A stretch of DNA of 64,000 bases from Denitromonas halophila (lineage in GTDB: Bacteria; Pseudomonadota; Gammaproteobacteria; Burkholderiales; Rhodocyclaceae), in contig NZ_VMNK01000007.1 in assembly GCF_007625155.1 (NCBI RefSeq), positions 62,001 through 126,000 on the forward strand. The letters run 5' to 3'. Position numbers and translations under genes: made by a program. The notes beneath the pieces are model-generated. The model was not told the DNA's origin. It did no database searches and was given only the letters and a program-made list of their open reading frames with translations. Below, piece by piece: positions 25,184-33,073 of this stretch; the first letter of the stretch is position 1; the number at the start of each line of letters is the position of its first letter.

Positions 25184-26758
25184 TCAGAGCTCCCGGCGGC
25201 GCATGGCACCGGCGATGTACTCGGCCTGGCGAATGGCCAGCGCAACGATGGTCAATGTCGGGTTGGCCGCACCGCTGGAAGTGAACTGGCTGCCGTCGGA
25301 GACAAACAGGTTCTTGATGTCGTGGGTCTGCCCCCACTTGTTCACCACGCCATCACTGGCCTTTTCGCTCATCCGGTTGGTGCCCATGTTGTGGCTGGCC
25401 GGATAGGGCGGCATGTCGATCACGCGGGTTGCGCCAACGGCTTCGGACAACTTGCGCCACTGGGCCAGACCGTGACGGCGCATGGCGGCGTCGTTGGTGT
25501 GGTCGGTCTTGGTGACGATGGGAATCGGCAGGCCGTGCTGATCCTTCTCGGTGGCGTGCAGGGTGATGCTGTTCTCTTCCTGCGCCAGATCTTCGCCGCA
25601 CACCCACACACAGCTCATGTGATCGAACTTCTCCAGCGCCGAGCTCACCTCACGCCCCCAGCCGCCGGGCTTCATGAAGGCCGCCGCGAACGGCAAGTGC
25701 AGCGCCAGACCTTCGAGGTGGTAGCCGCCCATGAAGCCGCGGTCCGGGTTGTTGGGCACTTCGTCGGACACCACGGCGGCGATGTCGAAGCCGCGATACA
25801 TGTACACCGGCCCCGGGTTGATGGTCAGCGCGGCGGCGGTGGTGTGGTTCATGTAGTTGCGCCCGACCTGACCGGAGGAGTTGGCCAGCCCGTTCGGGAA
25901 CATGCTGGAGGCGGAGTTGAGCAGCAGACGCGGCGACTCGATCGAGTTGCCGGCCACACACACCACACGTGCCTTCTGCAGATGCTGATTGCCGTCCTTG
26001 TCGGCGTAGAGCACACCGGTGGCCTTGCCGCTGCTGTCATGCTCGATGCGCAGCACCATGCTCTGCGGACGCAGTTCGGCATGGCCGGTCTTCATGGCGC
26101 GCGGGATCTCGGAGTACAGCGTCGACCACTTGGCGCCGATCTTGCAGCCCTGCATGCAGTAGCCGATCTGCTGACAGGCCGGGCGGCCATCGTTGGGCCG
26201 GGTGTTGGAGGCCACCGGACGGACGATGTCCTTGTAGCCGATCTTGCGCGCACCGGCCTCGATCACCTTGTAATGGTTGTTCGGCGGCATCGGCGGCAGG
26301 CCGCTGGCCTTGGTGCCGGCCACGCCCATCTTGCGCTCGGCGATCTCGTAGTAGGGCGCGAGCTCTTCGTAGCTGATCGGCCAGTCGAGCACATTGGCGC
26401 CCGGCACTTTGCCGTAGGTGCTCAGGGTCTTGAACTCGTGCGCCATGAAGCGCAGCGCCAGACCCGACCAGTGCATGGTCGAGCCGCCCACGCCTTTCAC
26501 GATCCAGGCCGGCAGGTTGGGATAGGTTTCGGTGTGATGCCAGCCGCCCGCCGAGATGCGCTTGTCGAGCCACGAGATCTTGGCAAACATCGCCCACTCG
26601 TCGTTCTCGAAGTCTTCCTGAGTATGGTGCTTGCCGGCTTCGAGGATCACCACATCCACGCCTTCGCGGGTCAGCTCGTCGGCCAGGGTGCCGCCGCCGG
26701 CGCCCGAGCCGACGATCACGACGACGCTGTTGTCGTCCTTGGAAAAGGTCTTGCTCAT
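25184..26758 (-). CDS. GMC-family flavoprotein dehydrogenase (large subunit)
   Basis: 524 residues. FAD-binding motif VVIVGSGAGGGTLADELTREGVDVVILEAG at the N-terminus. The catalytic His lies in the late PASHNMGTNRMSEKA segment, with a GMC C-terminus SDGSQFTSSGAANPTLTIVALAIRQAEYIAG. It resembles the large subunit of membrane gluconate/sorbitol-type dehydrogenases. It has no signal of its own and would be co-exported with the Tat-bearing small subunit encoded just upstream, passing electrons to a cytochrome. Substrate: an alcohol or polyol, not identifiable from sequence. Confidence 0.85.
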   Translation of the reverse strand: MSKTFSKDDNSVVVIVGSGAGGGTLADELTREGVDVVILEAGKHHTQEDFENDEWAMFAKISWLDKRISAGGWHHTETYPNLPAWIVKGVGGSTMHWSGLALRFMAHEFKTLSTYGKVPGANVLDWPISYEELAPYYEIAERKMGVAGTKASGLPPMPPNNHYKVIEAGARKIGYKDIVRPVASNTRPNDGRPACQQIGYCMQGCKIGAKWSTLYSEIPRAMKTGHAELRPQSMVLRIEHDSSGKATGVLYADKDGNQHLQKARVVCVAGNSIESPRLLLNSASSMFPNGLANSSGQVGRNYMNHTTAAALTINPGPVYMYRGFDIAAVVSDEVPNNPDRGFMGGYHLEGLALHLPFAAAFMKPGGWGREVSSALEKFDHMSCVWVCGEDLAQEENSITLHATEKDQHGLPIPIVTKTDHTNDAAMRRHGLAQWRKLSEAVGATRVIDMPPYPASHNMGTNRMSEKASDGVVNKWGQTHDIKNLFVSDGSQFTSSGAANPTLTIVALAIRQAEYIAGAMRRREL

Positions 26759-26794
26759 GAGAGTTGTCTCCGTCTGTTCTTATGTTTGTCCGGG

Positions 26795-27388
26795 TCAGGC
26801 CTTGGGCAGCCAGTCGAGATCGTCGAAACCACGATCGACATAGCCGCCCTTCTCCCACGACGAGCCTTCCTCGCCGAACAGGGGCCACACCGCCTTGTTG
26901 TTGTAGAAACCGGTCACCATGTCGCCCTTGATCTTCTGAAAGAAGGCGCCGTGCTCGATGGTGTAGAGCAGGGTCAGACGCTCGGTTTCGGTCGGCACCT
27001 CGGCATAGGGTTTGCCAAACTGCGCGGTCGCCAGCGCGTCGAGCTGGGCAATGCCATCGCCAATCAGTTTGGCCAACGCCGGGTCCTTGGCCGCGGCCGC
27101 GTCGTATGGCTCAATGGCCAGCATGTAGAAGCGGTCGGAGATCTTGTCGTGCGGGAAAATATCGCGCGCCATCACCAGCAAGGTCTTGCCGACGCCAGGG
27201 CCGAGATGGGTGAAGCTCGCCGCCAACGCTTCTCGTGCCGGCACCATGAGGCTGCCCGCCGACAGCGCGGTCACGCCGGCTGCGGCCAGACCCGAGCCTT
27301 TGAGAAATGCCCGCCGGCTGACGGCAATGCGCTTTTCCGGCACGCGCATGCCCTGCGCGGGGGGGGATTGGTGCTGATCGTCGTTCAT
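26795..27388 (-). CDS. Gluconate 2-dehydrogenase subunit 3-family protein (Tat-exported)
   Basis: 197 residues. The twin-arginine signal is SRRAFLKGSGLAAAGVTALSAG. The mature part (DIFPHDKISDRFYMLAIEPYDAAAAKDPALAKLIGDGIAQLD) matches the small subunit that accompanies GMC dehydrogenases and carries them through the Tat pathway. Strong AAGGAAGGAG ribosome site. The gap to the GMC gene is 36 bases, consistent with a heterodimer. Confidence 0.87.
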   Translation of the reverse strand: MNDDQHQSPPAQGMRVPEKRIAVSRRAFLKGSGLAAAGVTALSAGSLMVPAREALAASFTHLGPGVGKTLLVMARDIFPHDKISDRFYMLAIEPYDAAAAKDPALAKLIGDGIAQLDALATAQFGKPYAEVPTETERLTLLYTIEHGAFFQKIKGDMVTGFYNNKAVWPLFGEEGSSWEKGGYVDRGFDDLDWLPKA

Positions 27389-27415
27389 GATGTCTCCTTC
27401 CTTTTTGTCGCTCTG

Positions 27416-28168
27416 TCAGGCTTGGGGGCCCGCGGTCGCCTGCGCGCCGCGAGGGAATGTCGGGAACTCGCCGAGCACATCGGCGAGCATCTGTTGCAGG
27501 TCAGAAGCAAAGCTGTCGGCCAGCGGTGCGGCGCCGAGCTGCTCTTCGCATGAGGTGGTGACACGCGCCAGCGCCGCCGCGTCGCCGGCCGGGCGCGCCA
27601 GCACGGTGCATAGCGCCTGCCAGTCGGGACTCGCCAGCAAGGTGCCCGAGGTGAGCAGCACGCCATTGCGGCGGCGCAGTTGCGCCAGACCGGCAATCTT
27701 CTTGCCGTCGGCGACCACCTCCCATGGCGAAAAACTGCCAAAGCAGGCCCAGTTGAGCGCCGGGTCGCTCGGCGTGCGCCGCACCTCTTCCGGGGTCAGC
27801 GCGCGGGCCGGCACATCCATGTCACGCAGCAGACCGGCGATCAAGGCACCAAGCCAGCGGTAACTGGAGACCGTGCCGCCACCGAGCAGACGATGGTCGG
27901 GCGGCAGCACGATCGAGGTGCTGAGCATCCACGGACCGGTCAGCACCGCCCCGCCGCCGGAGCGACGCTGGACCATTTCGGGCAAATCCGTGCCGCCACG
28001 TGCGCGCGCCAGCATCGCCGCCTGGGAGCAACCAAAGACCACGCCAGGGCGACGGTAGGTCCACAAGCGCAATTGCGGCGTGTGCACCGGATGCTCGAGC
28101 AAGGCTTCGTGCCAGCGCTGTTCTTGCGCGCAACTGACCACGGCGAGGCGGGGATCGTCGGTCAGCAT
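27416..28168 (-). CDS. Lipoate-protein ligase A family protein
   Basis: 250 residues. LplA-type motifs: RRSGGGAVLTGPWMLSTSIVLP (lipoyl-AMP binding loop) and DGKKIAGLAQLRRRNGVLLTSGTLL with the catalytic Lys. Its start overlaps the stop of the E2 gene by one base, so it is coupled to the dehydrogenase genes. The likely client is the free lipoyl-domain protein encoded at 28873-29118. A dedicated ligase implies the complex needs its own lipoylation. Confidence 0.85.
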   Translation of the reverse strand: MLTDDPRLAVVSCAQEQRWHEALLEHPVHTPQLRLWTYRRPGVVFGCSQAAMLARARGGTDLPEMVQRRSGGGAVLTGPWMLSTSIVLPPDHRLLGGGTVSSYRWLGALIAGLLRDMDVPARALTPEEVRRTPSDPALNWACFGSFSPWEVVADGKKIAGLAQLRRRNGVLLTSGTLLASPDWQALCTVLARPAGDAAALARVTTSCEEQLGAAPLADSFASDLQQMLADVLGEFPTFPRGAQATAGPQA

Positions 28169-28869
28169 TACAGCGCTGCCGTCTCGATGCGGCGGGCCAG
28201 ATCACCAAGAAACAGCGCCGCGGGGTAGCCATCCACGACGCGGTGATCGAATACCAGGTGCAGGCCCATCATCGGCGCGCTGACAATCTCGCCGTCGCGC
28301 ACCACCGGCCGGTCGAGCACCCGCGTCACGCCCAGAATGGCGACCTGCGGCGGATTGATGATGGGCGAGAAGCGGTCGATGGCGGTCATGCCCAGGTTGC
28401 TCACCGTAAAGGTGGCGCGCTGATAGCTGCCGGCGCTGAGCGTGCCGGCACGGGCCCCCTCGGCCAGACGTCGCAATTCGGATGTCAGAGCCGGCAGCGA
28501 CAGGGTGTCGGCCTCGCGGATGACCGGCACCATCAGCCCATCGTCGAGACTGACCGCCACACCGAGGTTGATGTCGGGCATCAGCTCGGCGGCCTTGTCG
28601 CGCATCAGGGCGTTGAGCCGCGGATGCTCGCGCAGAGTCAGCGCCACCGCGCGCAGCAGCAGCACGGTGAGGCTGGGCCGGTGGCCTTCGCCGGCCAGCG
28701 CCTCGCGCATGGCCTTGAAGCGACTCACATCCACGTCGATCGAATGCGCCACCCGCGGGATCTGCCAGCCCTGCCCCATGCTGCGGGCGATGGCGCCGCG
28801 CAGCCCGGTGAGCGGCAGCATGCGGTCGGCCGTGTCGTCGGCGGCCGGGGTGATTGCCGAAGTGCTCAT
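28168..28869 (-). CDS. E2 acyltransferase catalytic core of a 2-oxoacid/acetoin dehydrogenase-like complex
   Basis: 233 residues consisting of the catalytic domain alone. LTGLRGAIARSMGQGWQIPRVAHS starts the acyltransferase fold, and FDHRVVDG (residues 207-214) holds the catalytic His and Asp. No lipoyl domain and no peripheral-subunit-binding domain precede it; the first ~18 residues are a linker. Ordinary E2 proteins exceed 370 residues. The missing lipoyl domain is encoded separately by the next upstream gene, only 3 bases away. Confidence 0.87.
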   Translation of the reverse strand: MSTSAITPAADDTADRMLPLTGLRGAIARSMGQGWQIPRVAHSIDVDVSRFKAMREALAGEGHRPSLTVLLLRAVALTLREHPRLNALMRDKAAELMPDINLGVAVSLDDGLMVPVIREADTLSLPALTSELRRLAEGARAGTLSAGSYQRATFTVSNLGMTAIDRFSPIINPPQVAILGVTRVLDRPVVRDGEIVSAPMMGLHLVFDHRVVDGYPAALFLGDLARRIETAAL

Positions 28870-28872
28870 GGC

Positions 28873-29118
28873 TCAGGCCTCGAGCACCGCGAGCACCACC
28901 CCGCGACCGAAGGTGTCATCCGCCGCCACCGCAAGCCGGGCGACCGTGCCGGCGGCGGGGGCCAGAATCTCGTGGGTGGTCTTCACCAGTTCGGCCACGC
29001 CAAGCACATCGCCGGACTCGACCTTGTCGCCCACGGCGACCTGCCATTCCTGCAGCAGCGCCTCGGTGCCTTCTTCCACGTCCGCCCACACGGCGTCATC
29101 CAGAACAATATCGGTCAT
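28873..29118 (-). CDS. Free-standing lipoyl-domain carrier protein
   Basis: 81 residues, one complete lipoyl/biotinyl domain: WQVAVGDKVESGDVLGVAELVKTTHEILAPAAGTVARL. The lipoylated lysine is K46 in ELVKTTHE. It would shuttle the acyl group between E1 and the stand-alone E2 core. The arrangement resembles a glycine-cleavage H-protein in concept but the neighbours are E1/E2 genes. Confidence 0.87.
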   Translation of the reverse strand: MTDIVLDDAVWADVEEGTEALLQEWQVAVGDKVESGDVLGVAELVKTTHEILAPAAGTVARLAVAADDTFGRGVVLAVLEA

Positions 29119-29132
29119 GCTTTTTCTCTCTT

Positions 29133-30167
29133 TCAATCGAGGTTGAGTTGCATCAGCGCGCGCACGGCGTCGGCAATGCTGTCCACTTGCGGGATGGCAA
29201 ACTGCTCGAGCGGGCGGCTGAACGGAATCGGCACATCGGGCACCGCCAGGCGGCGAACCGGGGCCTTGAGCTGCAGATGGTTGAGCTGCTCGGCGATGAT
29301 CGCGGCGATCTCGCCGGAGACGCCGAAGGAGAGGTAGTCCTCGTCGGCGATCAGCACACGGCCGGTCTTGCCGACCGAACGCAGCACCGTCTCCTTGTCG
29401 AGCGGCACCAGCGTGCGCAGATCGACGATCTCGACGTCGATGCCCTCGGCGGCGAGCTTGTCGGCCGCCAGCAGCGACTTCTGCACCATCTGCGACAGGG
29501 TCACGATGGTCAGGTCCTTGCCTTCTCGAACCACTTTGGCCTGGCCGAAGGGGATGGTGTAGGGCTCGGCCGGCACTTCGTTGGTGCTGCCCTCGAAGTA
29601 GGACATCCACGACAGACCCATGATGCCCTTGTGGTACATGAAGACCACCGGGTTGTCGTCGCGGATGGCCTGGATCATCAAGCCCTTGGCGTCGTAGGCG
29701 TTCGACGGCACCACCACCTTGAGACCCGGCATGTGGGCGAAGGTGGCGTACAGGCACTGCGAGTGCTGGGCCGCGTCGTTGTAGCCGCCGCCAATGCCCG
29801 TGGTGATGACCACCGGCAGCTTGACGTTGCCGCCCGACATATAGGTGTTCTTGGCCAGATGGTTGTAGATCTGGTCGAAGCACACGCCGAAGAAATCGAC
29901 AAACATCAGCTCCGAAATCGGCCGCAGCCCTTCGGCTGCCGCACCGATCGCGGTGCCCATGAAACCGGTCTCGGAAATCGGCGTGTCCATGATCCGGTCG
30001 GGGCCGAACTTGTCGAGCAGGCCGGTGGTGGCGCTGAAAATGCCGCCGTACTTGCCGATGTCCTCGCCCATCACGAAGACCCGGTTATCGCGCTCCATCT
30101 CCTGGCTGATGCCCTCTGAAACGGCTTCGGCCATGGTCAGCGTGCGCACCTTGGTTGCAGTGCTCAT
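29133..30167 (-). CDS. Acetoin dehydrogenase-like E1 component, beta subunit
   Basis: 344 residues, transketolase pyrimidine and C-terminal domains: MGEDIGKYGGIFSATTGLLDKFGPDRIMDTPISETGFMGTAIGAAAEGLRPI and later VPLDKETVLRSVGKTGRVLIADED. Together with the alpha subunit it forms the thiamine-diphosphate-dependent E1. Closest families are AcoB and the branched-chain/pyruvate E1 beta subunits; acetoin-type is favoured by the AcoR-like regulator and small size, not proven. Confidence 0.88.
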   Translation of the reverse strand: MSTATKVRTLTMAEAVSEGISQEMERDNRVFVMGEDIGKYGGIFSATTGLLDKFGPDRIMDTPISETGFMGTAIGAAAEGLRPISELMFVDFFGVCFDQIYNHLAKNTYMSGGNVKLPVVITTGIGGGYNDAAQHSQCLYATFAHMPGLKVVVPSNAYDAKGLMIQAIRDDNPVVFMYHKGIMGLSWMSYFEGSTNEVPAEPYTIPFGQAKVVREGKDLTIVTLSQMVQKSLLAADKLAAEGIDVEIVDLRTLVPLDKETVLRSVGKTGRVLIADEDYLSFGVSGEIAAIIAEQLNHLQLKAPVRRLAVPDVPIPFSRPLEQFAIPQVDSIADAVRALMQLNLD

Positions 30168-30200
30168 GGTGTTCTCTCCTGAAATCTTGGGGTCGGGGGC

Positions 30201-31211
30201 TCAGTCGGCAAAGACATGCAGCAGCGCGTCTTCCGGGGCCGGATACGGGCTGTTGCGAGCATGTTCATACGCCGCCTGCACCCGCACACTGACCGTGCTG
30301 CGCAGCGCCGCATCCTTGGCGTCATCGAGTTCGCCGCGCTCACGCAGCTGCGCGCCGAGCACATTGATCGGGTCGTTTTCGCGCAGATGCTGGGCTTCGT
30401 TCTTGGGCCGGTAGGTTTCCGGGTCGCCCTGGAAGTGCCCCAGGTAGCGGTCGGTCTTGACCTCGATCAGCGTCGGGCCTTCACCCCGCCGTGCCCGCGC
30501 CACCGCCTCACCGGCCGCCGCGAACACCGCCACTGCATCGTTCTTGTCGACCAGCACGCCGGGCATGCCGTAGCCGGCCGCGCGGTCGGCGTTGGAAGCG
30601 ATGGCCGTCGATGCCGACTTCTCCACCGAGATGCCGTACTTGTTGTCTTCGCACACGAAGATCACCGGCAACTTCCACAGCGAGGCCAGATTGAGCGCCT
30701 CGTGGAATGAGCCCTGGTTGGCCGCCCCTTCACCAAAAAAGGACACCGCCACCCAGTCCTTGCCGAGCTTCTTGGCCGCCAGCGCCGCACCGCAGGCCTG
30801 TGGTGCGCCCGCGCCGACGATGCCGCTGCACGAGAACTTCACCGCCGGATCGAACAAGTGCATGTGACCGCCCTTGCCCTTGCCCAGCCCGTTCTCCTTG
30901 CCGAACATCTCGGAGGTCATCGCCAACAGATCAACGTCCTTGGCGATGGCGAAGTGGTGCGGGCGGTGCGCGCCGACCACGGTGTCTTCGCGGCGCAGGT
31001 GGGCACACACGCCCACCGCCACCGGCTCCTGACCCGCCGCCAGGTGCATCTCACCCGGCACCGGGCCGGCACCGATATCAAAGGCCAGGCCTTTCTGGAT
31101 CTTGGGTGGCAGCTTGCCCTCGAGATAGACCTTGGCCATGGTCTCCTCGTACTCCCGGATCTCGACCATCTTTTCGTACATCCACAGCAGCTGTTCGGAC
31201 GTGGGGTCCAT
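30201..31211 (-). CDS. Acetoin dehydrogenase-like E1 component, alpha subunit
   Basis: 336 residues. The thiamine diphosphate motif is visible as VSFFGEGAANQGSFHEALNLASLWKLPVIFVCEDN. Substrate-side segment MFGKENGLGKGKGGHMHLF is typical of AcoA/PdhA. First gene of the minus-strand operon, 90 bases after a sigma-54 promoter. The E1 heterotetramer would decarboxylate a 2-oxoacid or cleave an alpha-hydroxyketone/diketone and hand the acyl group to the lipoyl carrier. Confidence 0.88.
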   Translation of the reverse strand: MDPTSEQLLWMYEKMVEIREYEETMAKVYLEGKLPPKIQKGLAFDIGAGPVPGEMHLAAGQEPVAVGVCAHLRREDTVVGAHRPHHFAIAKDVDLLAMTSEMFGKENGLGKGKGGHMHLFDPAVKFSCSGIVGAGAPQACGAALAAKKLGKDWVAVSFFGEGAANQGSFHEALNLASLWKLPVIFVCEDNKYGISVEKSASTAIASNADRAAGYGMPGVLVDKNDAVAVFAAAGEAVARARRGEGPTLIEVKTDRYLGHFQGDPETYRPKNEAQHLRENDPINVLGAQLRERGELDDAKDAALRSTVSVRVQAAYEHARNSPYPAPEDALLHVFAD

Positions 31212-31300
31212 GACAGTTCGCCTCCTTTGTTCTCGCTATGTGTCGGCAGGACCGCAGTCCTGTCGCCGACCCCGTATGGCGTCGGCTCGCCAACCCTGTT

Positions 31301-31317
31301 TGCAAGAGCGGTGCCAG
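31301..31317 (-). promoter_or_regulatory. Sigma-54 promoter of the E1-E2-GMC operon
   Basis: On the minus strand CTGGCAC-CGCTC-TTGCA matches the -24/-12 consensus TGGCAC-N5-TTGC exactly. Predicted start about 80 bases ahead of the E1 alpha ATG. Confidence 0.85.
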
Positions 31318-31424
31318 AAGCGGAAAAGCACCCAAAAAGACATTTCAAGCCACTGTTTTTATTGCTTTTTTATAATTTCTCTGGCCTCGACGAGGCTCCT
31401 TTCGGAGCGCCCGCCGTCGCACCG

Positions 31425-31444
31425 GGTGCGACAGATGTCGCACC
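31425..31444. promoter_or_regulatory. Enhancer-like dyad 1 for the AcoR-like activator
   Basis: GGTGCGACA and TGTCGCACC, a perfect 9-bp dyad with a GA spacer, placed about 135-155 bases upstream of the minus-strand sigma-54 start and ~250 from the plus-strand one. Confidence 0.65.
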
Positions 31445-31569
31445 GGATTAAACGGGTGTATGCCTGATGCGACGCGGCGAAGGCCGTGGTGTCAGAGCCG
31501 GTCGTTCGGCGCCACAAACTGACATCTCGCGGCGCACTCTTTTGCCCGCCCAAGACATCGCGAACACGG

Positions 31570-31584
31570 TGCAACAGATGTCGC
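31570..31584. promoter_or_regulatory. Enhancer-like dyad 2
   Basis: TGCAACA-GA-TGTCGC repeats dyad 1 with the same GA spacer and one mismatch. It lies about 110-125 bases upstream of the plus-strand sigma-54 start. TGTCGC and TGCGACA half-sites also occur near 31611 and 31733. Confidence 0.6.
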
Positions 31585-31670
31585 TTGCGTCGCAGAGCGC
31601 CCACACCAAGTGTCGCTCCGCTGCGCCTACCCAAACATGCTAGCCATTGATTTTTAAAGGATTTTACCCG

Positions 31671-31685
31671 TGGCACAGAAGTTGC
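31671..31685 (+). promoter_or_regulatory. Sigma-54 promoter of the porin/quinoprotein unit
   Basis: TGGCAC-AGAAG-TTGC matches the -24/-12 consensus exactly. It is 136 bases before the porin ATG, leaving a ~125-base leader. Confidence 0.85.
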
Positions 31686-31820
31686 CATGGCTCGTCCTGC
31701 CGGCTGCTACGCCCTTTGCACACCTCAGCAGATGCGACAGGGGGCGGGACAAGCGGGCATGTCTTGAACCGCCTGCAGCGGCGAAGACATCCATCCATCA
31801 AAAGAATGCAGGGGAGTCAC

Positions 31821-32993
31821 ATGAAGAAAAATCAATCACGCTCGGTCGCGGGTCGCGCAAGCGCCACGGCAGCCATAGCCTTGACCGCGCTGGCGCTGAC
31901 GACAGCTTCGGGCATCGTCCACGCAGGCACGGTCATCGGCGAAATCGGTGGAACCAAGATCTCCATCTTCGGGATTCTCGACGCCGGCCTGCTCTACCAG
32001 AGCAAGTCGGGCACCAAGGGCAAAGCCAAGTCCTCGCTGGAAACCAGCGGGATCACACCGACCATCATCGGCTTCAAGGGCGAGCGGGATCTTGAAGACG
32101 GGCTCAAGGCCTTTTTCAATCTTGAAGCCCACTTCGACCTCAACAACGGCATGTTTCACGGCTCCGGCGATGCCGACGGCACCGGCTCGCCGCTATTCCG
32201 TCGCCAGGCCAACATCGGATTGAGCGGCGACTGGGGCAGCGTGACGCTGGGTCGGCAATACGGCCCGGCCTTGCTGGCACACGTCGGCACCGAGGCGCGC
32301 GGCTTCAAGGAGCAGTTCTCGAACGTCTACGCCTGGGCCTACAACCAGTACGCCGCCACGGCTGGCGCGGTGGGCACCGAGCGCAACACCAACAACGACG
32401 TCGGCATTTTCTTCAACAATGCCGTGCAATACCGCCACACCCTCGGCCCGGTGAACTTCGGCGTGTTGTGGGCGCTGGGCGGCAAGTCAGGCAGCACCAC
32501 CAACAACAGCGCCTGGGCGCTCGGCGCGACCTACACCGGGCCGGTCACGCTGTCCGCGTCCTATCAGGTGATCAAGGATGAAGACACCGGCAACAACAAC
32601 GTCAAACACGGCGGTGTCGGCATCGCGGTGCCTTACGGGCCCTTCACCTTCAAGGCGAACTACCTCAACGCCAAAAACGAGACGCGCTCCGGTGCCAACG
32701 TATCGGATGTCGGCGCACTCGGCCTGGGTATCGACTGGAAATGGCACGCCAAGCACACCGCGACCCTCGCCTATTACAACAACAAGGACGATCGCAACCC
32801 CAACGACAAGACCACCAACCTCGTCATCAGCAACGACTACGCCATTCGCCCCGACACCACCCTCTACGTGCAGATGGCGCACATCGACGCGGGCTCGGCG
32901 GCCACCATCAAGACCAGCATCGTCGCGGCCGGCATTCCGGCCGTGGGTGAGTCAGCGACGCTACTCAACGTCGGTCTGAATTTCGCTTTCTGA
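31821..32993 (+). CDS. Gram-negative general porin (Burkholderia type)
   Basis: 390 residues. Long signal peptide ending GIVHA, then alternating beta-strand pattern: SIFGILDAGLLYQS near the start, RQANIGLSGDWGSVTLGRQYGPALL in the middle and a C-terminal Phe (LLNVGLNFAF) required for outer-membrane insertion. First gene of the plus-strand sigma-54 unit, so it probably admits the growth substrate of the regulon. Confidence 0.9.
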   Translation: MKKNQSRSVAGRASATAAIALTALALTTASGIVHAGTVIGEIGGTKISIFGILDAGLLYQSKSGTKGKAKSSLETSGITPTIIGFKGERDLEDGLKAFFNLEAHFDLNNGMFHGSGDADGTGSPLFRRQANIGLSGDWGSVTLGRQYGPALLAHVGTEARGFKEQFSNVYAWAYNQYAATAGAVGTERNTNNDVGIFFNNAVQYRHTLGPVNFGVLWALGGKSGSTTNNSAWALGATYTGPVTLSASYQVIKDEDTGNNNVKHGGVGIAVPYGPFTFKANYLNAKNETRSGANVSDVGALGLGIDWKWHAKHTATLAYYNNKDDRNPNDKTTNLVISNDYAIRPDTTLYVQMAHIDAGSAATIKTSIVAAGIPAVGESATLLNVGLNFAF

Positions 32994-33073
32994 CGCACGC
33001 CGCAACCACACCCAGGCACTGCAAGCACAACAGGCCACCCCGGCCATCCCGAACAAGAACGACTGGAGACATC

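Noticed and set aside
25004-27553. Very long open frame (849 codons) on the plus strand over the GMC region
   Set aside because: It is antisense to three well-supported genes and has no domain resemblance; such frames arise from high-GC codon bias.
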